Notes: generated from the sequence alone by a model not told the origin. A stretch of DNA of 64,000 nucleotides from Paramecium pentaurelia (GCA_905183005.1 CAJJDO010000069.1:76961-140960); one strand, 5' to 3'; shown: positions 1 through 13,560, numbered from the stretch's first letter. A program made the numbers and translations.

Positions 1-3000
1 AAATTATGAAAAAATCTGGCTATATTTCTTATATTTGGGGAAAAAAAGGAAAACTAGAATTGTACATAATAATTGAAATAATTAGAAGTTTTAATATCTT
101 AATATCTCAACATATAAAAATTTAATAAAAAAGGTTTCCAAATATTTGTTAATAACTTTCCAACCATAAGAATAATATAACTTAATTATGGAACTCATGC
201 ACAAAAATTTGATTCTTTTTGTATCAAAATATAAGAAATTGAAAGAGAAAGAGAAAGAGATACTGAGTTGATAAGAATGATATAGTCTGTTTTTTAAAAT
301 GGTATTCAAAATAATATCAGTTTTTAATCTCAATAAATTCCTAGATGAAATCCGATGGCAATTGGGTTTCAAAATTTTTGCTATCATGAACTCTACAAAG
401 TCTAAGGAATAAATTTTGGTAGTGAATTTACTTATTAGGAGAAGGATAAAAATTGATTAAATTATTCAAAAGCTAAATTATTTTTATTAAGTAAGAGTTA
501 TCAGAAGGAAATTTGTACATAAATACTAGAAGTAAACTCAAGATTTAGGTTATTGATGAAGGAAAGATTTCAAGTTGATAATGAAGATTATCATTTTTTC
601 AAGTGTTATTTAATTTTAAATATAAATTTTAGATTCTTTAAAATTTATTCTTGTATTTTTACTTTCACAAGTATAGGTCCAACTAAATAGTTTTATTTGT
701 CCAAAAATCTTTCTAAAGGGAAGATCAAAAACATAAAAAGATCAAAGATAATCTTCTTTGATTAAAAAGAAATTTTTCTAATTCTTTACTTCATTCTTCA
801 TACAGTATTTATTTAAGCGAGAAAAGATTTTATAAAATACAGAAGCTTTAATTGATTCTATATTCATAAAGAAAAGAAGAAATTATTAATATAATATGTC
901 CTTCAAAATGGTGAATATGTCGAAATCATCTCACCAGACAACAAAGTATTTAAATAACATGCAATATATGTTATATATACTAGAAATGATAGATAGAAGA
1001 TATGTTTCTTTTAGGTTAAATAATTATAATTGTATTTGAATTAATAATTATTTTTAATGTATCAATCTAAATGAAAATCAGTTTTCTTCTACAAATTTGG
1101 CTTTGTGCAAAATGTTTTGAGAGATGTATGCTCGATAAATAATAATAAGCTTCTAATTAAGTTGTCAAAGAGATTAAATGATTCCAAAATGCTACTTACC
1201 TAATGGAGAAAGCTATAAATTTAATTTATTGATAGGAGAAAGACAAAAATTTTCTGATATCTCATAACAGTAAGGTTCAAGTCTGTATTTTTATGATCGA
1301 AGAGGATGTATTGAAGAATGAAAGCGGATTTCTATCTCCATTTTTATATTATGCTATAATGACTTTTTATAGTTAATATATATAAAAAAAGTACATTCAA
1401 ATGATAGATTCTCCTCTCATATAGTATATACTTTATTCTTTGTTATTTTTCTTACATTTTTGAAATATATAGATAAATTGACTGCTTCAAAAACTAAGAA
1501 ATATTCATCATTTAATATTGAATTGTTTGCTAAAATTCAATTTCCAATTCAGAAATTCTATTGTGTTATCACAACCTTCGAATAAACAACTTGCTCTAAT
1601 TCTGTGTAAGATGACTAGTGGTTATTTTCTGATATAAAAGTTATATTAGATTAATTTTTTTCTCAATCATTATAAATATAATAGATCTTATATTTTGCTC
1701 TAGAATATACCTATTTATAAAATTACTCTAATTTCTTTTCAAAAGGAATTGTCAATTTTAAAGTTAATTCTGTTTTTTATTAACATTCAATTTAAAATTG
1801 TCTTTGAAATTTATATTTCTTAGTTTTCTATAGAATAATAAACATTTTATTAAGTTTTAAGTTGATTTCAAGAAATAGTATGAAAAAAAGCAATAATCCA
1901 TATTATAAGTGATCTGCATAGTTTGTTATGATTTTAAAACGAATCTTTTTCTTTAACTATATATGATATTCATTTAATCTTAATGAATAAAATATCAGAA
2001 GACCATAAATTTTGTTGTTTTCTAAAATAAGAAAACATGATGTTTTATATTATTGATCAATATTTAAATAGGTGCAATTTTGAGTTTTCTAAGTATTTTA
2101 TCATAATGGATTATAGCTTAGCCAAAGTTATCAGATATTTAAAAACAACAATATTTATCATTTTTCTTGTGATTTCTTTTGCTTGAACAATTTATCTTTG
2201 ATATCAATTGAATAACATTGAATTTTTTTAGGATCAAAATTTAAACCCCAAACACAATATGATGCTTAAAATCTAATAATATTCATAAAACAAAAGATGA
2301 GACCTTTTGGATCTCAAATCAAATAGTTTAATTATCCAAAATAATTTATCACATCAAAGTCAAACAAATTACAAACTATTAATTATTTAGTTTTTAAACC
2401 TTTTGGAACTAAAAAGTATCCTTTTTAAGATTTTAAATATTTATTTTGTCGAAAGGAAAAGAATAAAACATCATAAATTTCTTTGAGACCTTAAATTTTT
2501 GCATTCCAAAGATCACTCAACTGATTTTAGGGGATTAATGAAACTATTTAAAGGAATTTAATTTATAATCATTTAATCATTACATTATAAAAAATATCGA
2601 TAATATAATCTGTTTTATAAGGGATCATTATTATTTTTGAATTCATATTACAAAGCAGAATAATCTTCCAAATATTGGCCTGGAATATAACTAATTGATC
2701 CTTCACTAGAAGCAAAGAAAATTAAAAACAACAAGCATTTTTTGACTATAATTTAATTCTTTTTATCTTATTTTATGATTCAAAAATAAGTATTCCTTTG
2801 TTTCAAATTAAGTATTATATGTAGAATTTTGAGACGATCAGACAGGAAATATTAAAATCAGTTTTAATTATAGGGATGATCAGAAAACTAAAATTAAAAT
2901 ATATTAAGTTTAAAATATGCTTTCATTTTAAAAACAGATGAAAAAGAGTCTAAAATAAGTATAAATAAACAAATTTAATCGTTTACAATTATATAAAATT

Positions 3001-4679
3001 GCAACCATAAGATAATCTACGTTCAAATAATGAAAGCTTATAAAATCATAAATAAAGTTTATTTGAATTTTAAATTTATTTCTAGACAATTATAATTATT
3101 AATAATGAATATTAAAATCGATAGGCTAGTTATTTATGTTATCAGTACTTTTAAAAATAAATAATTAACTTAATAAAGTCAATAAGTACTATTAGTGAAA
3201 AGAATCGCAATTTTTAAATGGAAAAGCATGAATCTCACTTGCAAATGGGTATTCAAAATAGTTTAGTTTGAACTTAAATTTATGGATAAAATAGTAAATA
3301 TAAGGAATTCGTTTTTTTTTAAATCAAGGTGGAGTCCATCAAATAGAATTGAGGCAAATTAATTTTAAAATTGGAAACGTAGTTATAATTGATAAGGAAC
3401 TTGATTTTATTTTTATCATAATTTGTAAATAGATTAAAATTTTCAAATTCATCATTCTTATTTTAATCATATAATTTTGTTAGTTAATAAAAATGACTAA
3501 TTATTTTTATTTAACAATAGTTTCTTGTTCTCTTACTTTAAATTTAATTCTGATTAATTTTTAATTGAAATTAAGATAATTAAGTAGTAATCTAAAATAA
3601 AATCTTATGTTGTTTAACTAATGTAAAATTTAGTAGTGATATCCATCTTTATCAATTGATTAATTAAATTAAAAAATAGCTATAATTTTGTAGATGTTTA
3701 AAAAAATTATATCTTTCTTTATGTTTTCATTTTTATGTCATTCTTTATTTTATGTATAAAAATTTAAATTAAATAATTAAACTTTTGTAGTTAATTTTGA
3801 ATTTTAAAGGAGAATTTTTAACAAGAACTAGAACTACTCATTAATAATATCCTCATTGATATATTTTTCAATATATACATTTAAAGTCCTAATTACAAAA
3901 AAAAAAGCAATAATTGCAATATAACAAAACTATAAATATTCGCTTTTACAGCATCAAGACAAGAAATAACATAACATAAGTAAATCTTTTTAAGAATTTA
4001 AGGCGAAATCTGCACATTGGCTCTTTTTCAGTAGTACAGCAATAAGCTTTAGAATTAATACTATGAAAAAAATTCAATTATGATGAATTGGATGTCTTTG
4101 GGACTATGATTATTCCAATTATACTTGAAATATCGACTTAAATGGTATCCAAAATTTTCATCTTTAAGTTTAAAATTGAATTTATCTTATCTTTATATTT
4201 ATTTTTAATGTTCATTATTATTCCATCATATTGTTTCATCTTCCTGGAAGTGTCTCACAACTGGAGGAATCAGTTTCTAAAATAAAAACTTTCCTTTTTT
4301 TAATTCTTAGAATTCTTTATTCAAAAAATCATATGAAAATCTGTATTCAAAGTTACAATGATCTGGTTTTTATGCAGAAGCTTCTACCCAAATATGATCA
4401 TAATATAATTATTCTTCGATTTCAGTCACCAATTCACATTCTGTTTCTTGGCATTTGCATAATTTTATTCAATTCTTAAATTAAAATTAATTTTGTTCAA
4501 ATTTTTTGTAAAAATAATCAAAATTCAACTTAATTTATTTTTTGCATTTAAAATTTATTAATGGATGGTTAATCAGTATATTTTCAAAATTTGGATAATG
4601 AATTGATTCATAATATATCTTTTAAATTTCACTATTTCTTTTATCACTATATCAATATTAATTATTACCTTAAAAATCT
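1..4679. other. No supported gene; scattered coding-like scraps
   Basis: I find no complete gene here under the ciliate code. Short coding-like tracts do occur. At about 895-1000 (plus) a frame reads VLQNGEYVEIISPDNKVFKQ. At about 2232-2530 (plus) a roughly 98-codon TGA-free tract follows a T-rich stretch ending in TTTAG, as if after an intron, and includes the words RPFGSQIKQF and KKYPFQDFKYLF. Neither matches a family I recognise, and neither can be joined to neighbouring exons. They may be eroded genes or chance open frames, since TGA is rare in DNA this AT-rich. The small standard-code ORFs at 91-387 and 4231-4479 show no protein-like features. Confidence 0.3.
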
Positions 4680-6156
4680 TCACGGGTATATTTCCATAAA
4701 TTCTTGAAATTTTCGAGTAAGTATTCTTTTCCTTTATATGAGAACAGGCTAATTTCTAATTTTTTCTATGTTAATCTGCATTTTCGAATATAACTAAGTA
4801 TCATAAAAAATTAATTCATTGTTAAATTAAATTTGAACCAAATTCCTTCTAAATTCAGTTTAACATAAAGGGCATTGTAATTTTTCAGAAGTTTCTTTCT
4901 TATTTTCTTCTTATTTTACTTATGAACAATGAATGCTACAAAAGTTCGAATGTCCCAATTTAATAATGAAATTTTTGTTTCGCTATTTTAAGACTCATTT
5001 TCTTTTGGGATTGGACAGTTAACACAACGAGCTAGAAGTTCAACCATCTAACCAGATTAGTACTTTAGTTTCTTTTGACAATTAGAATGTTTATATTAAT
5101 TAATTTTTTCCTAAACATTCCTATGTAATTCTAAGTTGATTACTGTTGCCATCTTCTCTAATACTATTCTTTAAAATTCTGAGAAAGAAAGTTAAAATAA
5201 TTTATCTAATTTGTTGTTATTACAATATATACTAATGAATTGGTCTTTATTACTAACACTTTTTGAAATATAATCTGATAAAGTAATTTCATCATTATTT
5301 AACTTACTCACTACAAAGAGCTGATTTCCAGGATAAGACCTTTTTATAGTTTTTAAAAGTTCGAAATCAACTACAAGACAATCTAAGAGCTTCTAATCAG
5401 AAATTAAGGGAAAAAGAGATGAACAACCTATTTTAATACATTTTAAATATTAATTTGACTCTCTTTCTTGTAATTGTTTGTTTTATAAATCCCTATAGTT
5501 TTCAATCTGATAACAAATCAAACTAGTTACATAATTCATAAGCTTCAACATGTTTGCAATTCTTATGTCTTACTGGAATTTTTATATTTACATTATCAAG
5601 TAAACATATAGACCAGAATTAAAATTAATTATTTGATTTAAGTTTTTAATCAAAGAAGGCTAGATAAGAAAATTATTAAGCTTTTTCAAATTGATCTTCA
5701 TTATTCTCTGTTAATAAAAATTTTATTTTTTGTTAAATTTGATTAGAAGTTAAAGGGTCCCCAAATCTTCTTTTATTTCTTTTAATGTGACTTAATAAAA
5801 TTCCATGTAAAACAGAAATTTTATCTATAAGAGGATGGAAGTCATTCTTAATTCTTATATAGAAATCATGTGTTACAAAATCTGAAACCTCTTCATAAAC
5901 TTTTGCACAATGAGGACATTTATAAGAATTATTCTGAGAATTGAATCCATTTACAACATCTTAGAGATCGATGAATTTTTCTACAAAATGATTGCAATTT
6001 TTTCCAAAAACCTATTTTAATAAAATTACATACAGGATAGTAATATTTTTCACCAGTGTTTGGCTTTATGAGTCGAAAGTCAAGATTAGTCATAGTACTA
6101 GAATCATTGATTGATTAATTCTTTTCAACTATATGAATGGCATAATGAAGCAGCAT
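4680..6156 (-). CDS. SP-RING (PIAS/Siz/Nse2-like) zinc-finger protein, probable SUMO E3 ligase
   Basis: The N-terminal part has an SP-RING (Miz) pattern: PVFGKNCNHFVEKFIDL, then about 15 residues later YKCPHC. This follows removal of a 22-nt intron (6012-6033, GTATGT...AATAG) that restores the frame. A second, more diverged copy reads KIPVRHKNCKHVEAYELCNQ and then LKCIKIGCSSLFPLISDQ. It needs another 22-nt intron near 5480-5505 (GTTATC...CTATAG). Near the C-terminus a RING-like cluster appears, with CVNC, GHSNFCSIHC and LQCPLC. Its first and later parts lie in different frames, so an extra intron or an indel must be assumed there. PIAS/Siz proteins use the SP-RING to recruit the SUMO-loaded E2. 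Three zinc modules in a row would be unusual. The start at 6156 is the first ATG after an upstream stop. Whether the gene is intact is uncertain. Confidence 0.55.
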
Positions 6157-6401
6157 TAATGAATTTTAGAAATCTTTTTTAATAATAAAAACCAAATTTT
6201 TATAGATTTAATTTCATATTATTCTATTGATTAAAATTCCTATTATATATATGATACTTTAGCCTTAGGCTATACTTGAATACAGTTTTAAATTTAATTA
6301 TCTATAATTGTGGATTGAATACTAAAAACCTAAAAAATTATAAATGTTCTTCTTAAAATTTGTGGATTTATGAATTATATTGATTTATTAACGTAAAGTT
6401 T

Positions 6402-7109
6402 GAAAATAGTATTGTTAAATAAATCTTTATTTCTCATCTACCTTAGAAGAGCATGAAAGGAGTATTTCTGTTAGAAATAAAATAATTTATAATTATTGTA
6501 TTTTAGGGAGGTTTAATGAAGCATAAAAAATTATAAAAAGTCATTAAATCTAAAAAATATTTCTTTTAGGATAATATGGAGAGGAATATTATAAGTAATA
6601 AATTTTAGGAATTCGCTTAATAGTTTTATAAAATTAAAATCATTCTCTAGAATATATATTTTCAATTTTATTTTACTATTTAGTAAGAATAAAATATTAT
6701 ATTAATTTTTTTTGGTTTTTAAAATATATGGTAGAAAAAACTTCTAAAGTATTTATTTTACATGTAAAACAAATAGAAATTTTATATTCATTAAGTTAAA
6801 TAAGAAACTCGTGCTTTTTAATCTAAAATAAGTTAATCTTATGTAATGATAAAATATAAATTTCAACAAAACTTATTAATAAATATGACCTTTAGAGTGA
6901 GTAGTTATTCTAATTAAAAATATAAATTTGCAGTTATTTAGTTCATAAAATAATGAATATATTGATATTATTTCATTAGCTTGGTTATGTTTATTAAAAT
7001 AAATTTATTATTCTACTCTACTTTAATATTTACAAATACCTTGCCTATCTAATTAATACAGCAGCTATTTTAAAAAAATGTCAATTATCAAAGGTTATTA
7101 GGATTTAAT
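6402..7109 (+). pseudogene. TPR-like coding tract, probably broken
   Basis: A TGA-free frame of about 236 codons contains pieces that look like tetratricopeptide helices, for example YNYCILGRFNEAQKIIKS and LGQYGEEYYKQQILGIRLI, which recall kinesin-light-chain-type TPR units. The rest of the frame does not keep the TPR rhythm, and I found no start, stop or introns that make a complete gene. It may be a TPR gene with frameshifts. The standard TPR consensus spacing is not maintained, so the family call is weak. Confidence 0.25.
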
Positions 7110-9198
7110 GAAACCTATTTAAGTTTAAAATCAGGTTAGTACTTTATAAAAGTGAGAACATAGTATAAACATTAAAACAAATTAATAAATCAAATTGATC
7201 AGTAATGGATATTAAATAAAGTGAAAATTATATATATTAGGCATTTTATCAGCCTTAAAATCAATGTAAAATATCTTCTAAAAGCTGATGTGTATTACAA
7301 TTAGGATTATTCTTTTTTATGAAAGAAAAGTTATTCTTGAAAATAGAATCTCAGTACATCTCATTGAAAATTATTTTTTCAATTGATTGAAAAGTGGAAT
7401 ACTACTTGATTATCAAATTTAGTAAGAGACTGGCCAGGATATATATAGTATAATAAATTTCTAAACATACTTATCATATTTGAATAATCTAATTATTTGT
7501 AAGAGTATTTGTTTTCTTAAATTTTTAATTCTATTTAATAGTTTTAGTCTGAAATTTAAATTATTTGAGTATAAGTATTTTATCTAAAGAATATGGGTAC
7601 TAATTATTATTAAGTGATTGCCCTCAACTTTTTCAGATTAGTTAAAGATGTAAAGTATGGGACTGAAAAATGAGATTTTTTTAGGCAAATAAAAAGCAAG
7701 TTAATAAATAATGATATTTTCGAGAAATACCTTCAAAAAAAAATTTGAAGTTCTTAATTATTCTGGATGAATAGAAAATTATATTCACAATAAAATTTTC
7801 AGATATTTAAAATCTTTTGAATCTATAATAATTATTATAATTTATAATACAATTCAAAAACTTTAAAAAACAATAACCTATTTTAAACCTGACTTTAGAA
7901 GATGTCCAATTATCATATGAAATCATTTTATTTCTAAAACTTCTTTTTATTTTTATCATCTAATTTTGGAACAACGGTGACAAATTTTTTTATAGAGTGT
8001 ATCTTAGAATTACTTGATGGATATAGAAACAGATAAAAATTGACTGATCTTTCATCTAATTGGAAACAAATGGTATTAAAGTTATACAAGACCAGCCATT
8101 TTGATTTGTTACAGTACAATTATTTAATCCCTATTCTAAAGATCTTTAACGCATTTTGAATAATAGTTATTTTGGGACTTAGGTTGAGTTTCGTGGGATC
8201 ACATAGAAACTAAATTAAAATCTTCTAAGCAGCAAGAAATTCTTTTTCTTTAATTTTTTTTATCTTAATTGAAATTCTGTCTTACCTTTTCTTATATATA
8301 ATTATCATCTTATTTTAGACACTCTTGACAATTACTTAAATTCTTAATTTCGATATCCCTTTAAATTTCTAAACTTCAATTTAAGATTTCCACTTTTTAT
8401 TTTCTAGGCTTGTTTTTCATGTTTTTTAGATAGTATCTTTTTAAAAAATTTTTATTTAAATTTTATATCTGTTCTAATAGATTGTCACAAATATTGACAA
8501 ACGCACATTGATTTTTAATAACATTTTATATATATAGCTTATTAATACTTTTGTTAATTGGATTTCTTTGTCTAAATCATTTTTAGTATTAAAATATTAA
8601 GTAGTTGTATCAATAATATAATTAAAGACTATTTTAATAAAATAAATCTATGATAGTTGCCAGAATAATTTCGACTAAATAAATTATGATTTATGAGTAA
8701 TATTTTATCAGCTTAATTTAGAAACCTAATTTATTAACCTTAACAAATGAATCTAAATTTATATTTTACGATAATATCAATGCTATTATATAATTATTTG
8801 TACAGAAATAAATTTAAGATTTTTAATTCACTCTTATGATTAAAATGTTTTGTCTTTAGACAAGTCAACTACATAGAAACAATTATCTTAAGAATTTGAA
8901 ATTGGCAAATGGATTAAATCAAGGAAAAAAAATTTAAGGCTAATTTTCAGATCACCTTCAAAAAGAGTAACTAATTCATCTATTCACAAAGAAGGACTAA
9001 TTTTGAAAAGGTAAAGGCTGTTTAACAACTTGAAAAGCATATATATATATTAAATACTTAGGATTTTTCAGAAATATTAACAAATATGTATTAGATTGAA
9101 CATCCTAATGTACGATCACAATATTTAGTTATACCTACTTTACATGCCTCAATTTTAAATTATTCTAAATATAGTATAATTTTATTAATGTTTATAAA
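7110..9198. other. Mostly non-coding; one possible C-terminal fragment
   Basis: No complete gene found. On the minus strand, from about 8165 to 7920, a TGA-terminated frame of about 80 codons has protein-like composition (KFVTVVPKLDDKNKKKFQKQ) but no start, and no upstream exon could be joined. On the plus strand at 8850-9010 two overlapping frames are both open and neither is convincing. A long plus-strand open frame across 9000-9500 is the antisense of the RING gene and is not a gene. Confidence 0.3.
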
Positions 9199-9933
9199 TC
9201 ATATAATCTATAGTGTTTTACATATTGGACATTTTTTTTGTTATTTAAACCAATTATCTATGCACTCTTAATGAAATGAATGAGAACAAATTAATTATTT
9301 TTTGTTTTCAAAAACATCTTCAAAACAAATTGTGCATTAAGTAATTCCATGTTTTTCTCTATTTTATTATTCTAATAAAGTAGGACATTTGTTTAAATGA
9401 TCTTTTAGTTCAGATTTAAAGCATGCTTCAGAACAATGAGGACATTTTACTTAAGTCCAAAAATTACCTTCACAAATTTCTAAATGATCATTAAAGTAAA
9501 GCTTAACAATCATTTAACCGCATTAATGGCATGGTTGCTGAATCAAATTATATTACCCTATTTATTATTCACAAAACTTTATGTGGATCCAATAAACTTC
9601 ATTGGCCATAATTTCATCACAAAAAGGGCAAGAAATCATATCCGAGCACCCTATTTCTTGCTCATTCTGAATAAAATTTTATTCTATTATATGTTATACA
9701 TTATTAGGAGTTTTTTTTACTTCTATTTAGAATATTTAAGGTTAATTTTATTTATTCTAAGTTAGAAAGCCATTTTATTGGATTTAACTAGAGTTTTAAG
9801 ATTATTTTTATATTTCATCAATATTTTGATTTGAAGTTCTCTTTCTAAGTATATTATAAATTTTTTAACAAAATTTTTTCCAACAACTTAAGTTTTATTA
9901 AGTATTTATGGATTAATTGTTATTGATCATCAT
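9199..9933 (-). CDS. RING-H2 protein with N-terminal TRAF/XAF-type C2HC fingers (putative E3 ubiquitin ligase)
   Basis: A single intronless frame of 245 codons (244 aa) ends in TGA at 9199-9201. From about residue 125 it carries repeated C-x2-C...H-x4-C fingers (SCPFCDE...HIKFCE; PCHQCGQ...HLEICE; KCPHCSE...HLNKCP), as in TRAF-type or XAF1-type zinc fingers. The last 50 residues form a RING-H2: CTICFEDVFENKKQLICSHS followed by FHQECIDNWF and KKCPIC. RING-H2 domains bind E2 enzymes, and the fingers probably bind substrate. The first about 110 residues are Q/N-rich, encoded largely by TAA, and low in complexity. The start is the first of two adjacent in-frame ATGs; the upstream limit is less certain than the C-terminus. 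The gene is divergent from the beta-propeller-like gene to its right. Confidence 0.8.
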
Positions 9934-10266
9934 CTAAAACTAAATTAATATGCCTATTATAATAAAAATTATAAATTATTTTTTCAAATTCATAGATACA
10001 TATAGTTGGACTTTATTTATTACTAAGAGTTCTTAGGATTTTGGAAAATTATAAGTCTACCTTTTTGTAAATTAAGACAACTAATGAAAAAGATAATTCA
10101 ACATTTAAAGATGATAATTAAGTATTTGAGAATGAGCTAGATTTTATTCAATTAAGAAAATCTTCATTAATCTTACAAGATATTCTCAATAAAAATTTAT
10201 TATTTTAATCATTTAACAGATTTATATAATTCTTTTTATCATAATTGTTAAAATTATTTTATCAGT

Positions 10267-11343
10267 ATGAATAATTTTTAGGATATATCTTAACATAGAT
10301 AGAAATTTGATCCAAATAAATTTCTCTAATTGAATGTTGAAATTACAAAAGAAAGAGAAAATATTTAATTAATTTCGATAAATAAAGATTCTTCCATTAT
10401 GATCATATAATATTTCAGTAAAGTTAGAATATACTAAATAAAGGATATTAATATTAAGTTTATAATAAGAATAAAAAGTATATTGTAGTTTGGGTAAGTT
10501 ACAATTCCAAAATAATTGTAATTCATGAAAAAATCTAATTAAGTATGCTTCATTCAAAATTCAATAACATTCTAGTCTATATGTGGTATAAATAATTGCA
10601 AAATTTTAATGAAATAGCATCTAGGATAATTTAGTTTTAGTTGTAATGATGTATTAATAAATTAAAATGATAACATTATTATATTTGTCTAAAATAGTGG
10701 AATAAAAATATATGAAAAATCAGAATCAGGGTTCGTACTAAATAAAGATATACAATTGAATTTTATTTATTACTTAAGTTTAAATGAAACAGAATAATTT
10801 TTAATATGTTTTTAGCAGCAAATTGATGATTAATCATGTATACTAGTAATCAATTAAAGTATAAACTAAGATAAAAAATGGAATATAATCCAAAATATTA
10901 AGTTAAAATCCAAATGCTTTGGCTTGTAATTTTTTGATTAAAGAACTTTTGTATGCTTAATTAGATCAAAGATTTTAATCTTTAAATATTAAATTGAGGA
11001 TCATCAATTTAATCTATTCAAAGTTATTGATTAAGATAATAAAGATAATTTCATTAATATTTCGACCATACTTTTTATTGAATAAAGAAAGATATTAATG
11101 CATATTCATACTCATAATATTTAGATTTTATAATAAAATGAAAAAGATGAAATTGAACTTTACAATTTTAATAGATAAAATTTTCTTGACTTTTCATTTC
11201 CCAAATATAGTTATGGATTTGTCAGTAATGATGGGTTATATCTAATTTTTTGGAATTAAATGAATAATTAATACAAAATATGGAAATATGATCTACAATC
11301 TTCAGAAACGAAAATTGCTCAATCACTGATTAAAAAATAATGA
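10267..11343 (+). CDS. Beta-propeller (WD40-like) protein, C-terminal part or whole
   Basis: One uninterrupted frame of 359 codons runs from ATG 10267 to TGA 11341-11343. Recurrent blade-like strands are visible, such as NSGIKIYEKSESGFVLNKDI, FDQRTFVCLIRSKILIFKYQ and the C-terminal YGFVSNDGLYLIFWNQMNNQ. The last resembles the end of the WD40 gene at 15256-16896. A second open frame at about 9960-10312 (including VFENELDFIQLRKSSLILQD) is protein-like and probably belongs to the same gene, but joining it needs a frame change near 10270 for which I see no GT-AG intron. The true start therefore probably lies near 9960, with an indel or unrecognised intron between. No catalytic motif is present; a scaffold role is the usual inference for this fold. 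Confidence 0.6.
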
Positions 11344-12600
11344 AAATTCACATTTATGTTATACAATTTAATGCATTTTTGGATTTATTGTTAATAAATG
11401 ATGATAGAGTACTCTTAAGTAAATATGACTTTAAATAAAAAGTTATCGAGATTTATACTTAATTAGAGTTAATTTTTTTTATAAAGATTTGAAGGAATTA
11501 TCAAAAAAAAAATATAGTATTTTTATTATTTACCCAAGGATGCCCATTTTATCAAAAGAACAATAAGCTATGTTTTTAATATTTTATTTTTTTTTCTCAA
11601 ATAGGATTTAAAAGCATATCAAAGTATGTAGAGAATTTTTATTCTGAAACTAAAGGGCTTTAGTTTAGCATCAATCAAAGTATCTGAGATACTGCCTAAA
11701 GCTCCTTTAAAATTACAGCCTCATATGCATTCAATTCACTGCGATTCTCTTTGAGATTTCTAAGCCTATTCAATTTGTTATTTTGCTTAGTCGTCACTTT
11801 AATTATTTTTCATTATTCATATTAAACATATGAGTCAATGTTTATTGAGATCATAGGCTTTTCAAAATTAGATCAAAATTTGTTTAAATTCATTATTTTA
11901 AACCATGAAATCATCTTCACATTAATCTATTGTAGTTGTTGTATTTTACAGATCCTTTTTTTATACTTTTTCAATTAAAAGTTTAAATTTATGTGAGCTA
12001 AAGAAAGGACAGTTCAAAATTAATAATATTTAATTTACAAAATGCACTCTTTTCACTCATTATACGGTTTGAAATAGTAGAATCCTCATCCAAAGTATTG
12101 AGAAAATTGATTAGCCATTTCTAATTAGGTAACTGTTCTGCGTATTTTTGATGAAGAGACTTTGCAAATTTGTTTCTTAACTAAATCATGACTACTTTTT
12201 TGAGAATTTATTCAATCTTGACTTTTCTTTTCTTTTCTCGATCCTAAAATATTTACTTAGAGCAATATTTAATAAATAACAAATGATAATTGATAATCTG
12301 AACACAGATAGATAATAATTTTTAAAACTTACCGCAGTAAGCAAGGTTTCCAATCCACTGTAAAGCTATTTATTAAATAGCAAAAGTAATTAAATTTTTT
12401 TTAAAGGATGAACATGTAATAATTGTGATACTTCGAATTATCAGAAAATATAATTTTTCTTAATTAGAACTAAAACATTATAATACACTATTGCTTGATT
12501 ATTTGATAATCTAGAGCCTATATTATATATATATTTATCAGCAAATAAATTAAAAAATTTATTTTACTTTAAGAAAATTAATTCAAAGAGTAAAATACAT
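11344..12600. other. Intergenic, no gene seen
   Basis: I see no supported reading frame of useful length on either strand. The sequence is AT-rich with short homopolymer runs and no recognisable RNA gene. Confidence 0.4.
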
Positions 12601-13560
12601 TATACGTGCTTCATACTTCAATCTCAAAGGGTAAAATTAGGGACCTGCAATGGTTGTAACCAAGTTCAATAAGGGAAGGAAGCCTGGATGAAGAAGCCGT
12701 AATATCTTACATATGCTTCTTTCATACTTAGATGACGCAGACAAAATTTGATCTGATTTTGGAGTACTGATTTAACCTAAGCCTTTTGTTTGAAATTAAT
12801 GAGGATCCAAGATATAGGCACTATTTAAAGCTTCAAAAAATAATCTGAAAAAAAAAATGCTTGTTTTTGTTTAAGTAAGTAATTATGAATATACATTTAG
12901 TAATATAATTTTTAACCTTAGACTTTCTATTTATATTATATCTTTCTTTAACCTCTCTCAAAATTTATAAGGAATGACTAAATTTATCTTGCTCATTTTG
13001 AAAAAGCTGATTATTTGCTATTATCAAAAGTATTTAAGATTCAATTTTCAAAAGAATACAGCTGATAAAGGTCCATCATATATTTTATTTAGAAACTTAT
13101 TCTAACTCCTTTATAAAAAAGGTTGCTACGATTCATTATGAGATTAAATATTAGAGAATTTATACAATGATATGGTTTTAAATCCATTTAATTTAATTTT
13201 TATAATCAGATTAGTATGTGATTCTATCTCTTTTAATCCTATAGTAATTTATGATATCTTAGAAGCTTTGTCAGTTGAAAGTAAGTTCTCAGAATTTATA
13301 AATTTTGTTTTTGCAACTATCAAAAATAAATGGGCCTGTGTAAATTATTATCTTCGTTTAGCAAACACACTCTAATATTTGATTCTATTAGATTTCTTAG
13401 TTTTCAATTTCAAGTAATTTCTATCTTAATTTTCCTCATTTTACTCTAAGCCTAATTTTGTTTGCTGTATACATCTTTTCTGGCTTAATTCACTCTCAAA
13501 AATGTGTTATTTGTTACTTGTTCAGTATTCAATTAGTGATATTTTAGAGTGAAATTCTAT
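12600..13560 (-). pseudogene. Unassigned coding-like tract in broken frames
   Basis: Minus-strand frames read like protein in consecutive pieces: ESELSQKRCIQQTKLGLEQN (near 13500), FINSENLLSTDKASKISQI and GLKEIESHTNLIIKIKLNGF (near 13200-13300), QDKFSHSLQILREVKERYNI (near 12980) and SAYILDPHQFQTKGLGQI (near 12800). They fall in different frames. Some joins could be introns, for example one ending in TTTTTCAG near 12847, but not all. The right end, 12601-12780, is clearly richer in G+C (66 of 180 bases) than its surroundings. I do not recognise the product. The block around ILDPH faintly recalls hAT-type transposases, but no catalytic or dimerisation motif supports that. Confidence 0.35.

Noticed and set aside
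5000..5500. Frameshifts as proof that the SP-RING gene is a pseudogene
   Set aside because: Most frame changes vanish when 22-nt introns are placed. Only the RING-like 3' part remains unresolved.
9484..9765. Plus-strand ORF of 93 codons
   Set aside because: It is the antisense shadow of the RING-H2 gene, whose zinc-finger cysteines and clean TGA-terminated frame are on the minus strand.
12601..12780. Structured RNA (snRNA, SRP or snoRNA) in the GC-richer patch
   Set aside because: Compared by eye with conserved U-snRNA and SRP motifs and box C/D elements. No convincing match; coding-like frames are also present.
12700..12850. hAT-transposase-like words (AYILDPH)
   Set aside because: Only a short resemblance. 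No RNase-H-like catalytic residues, no dimerisation block, no terminal inverted repeats or target-site duplication found.
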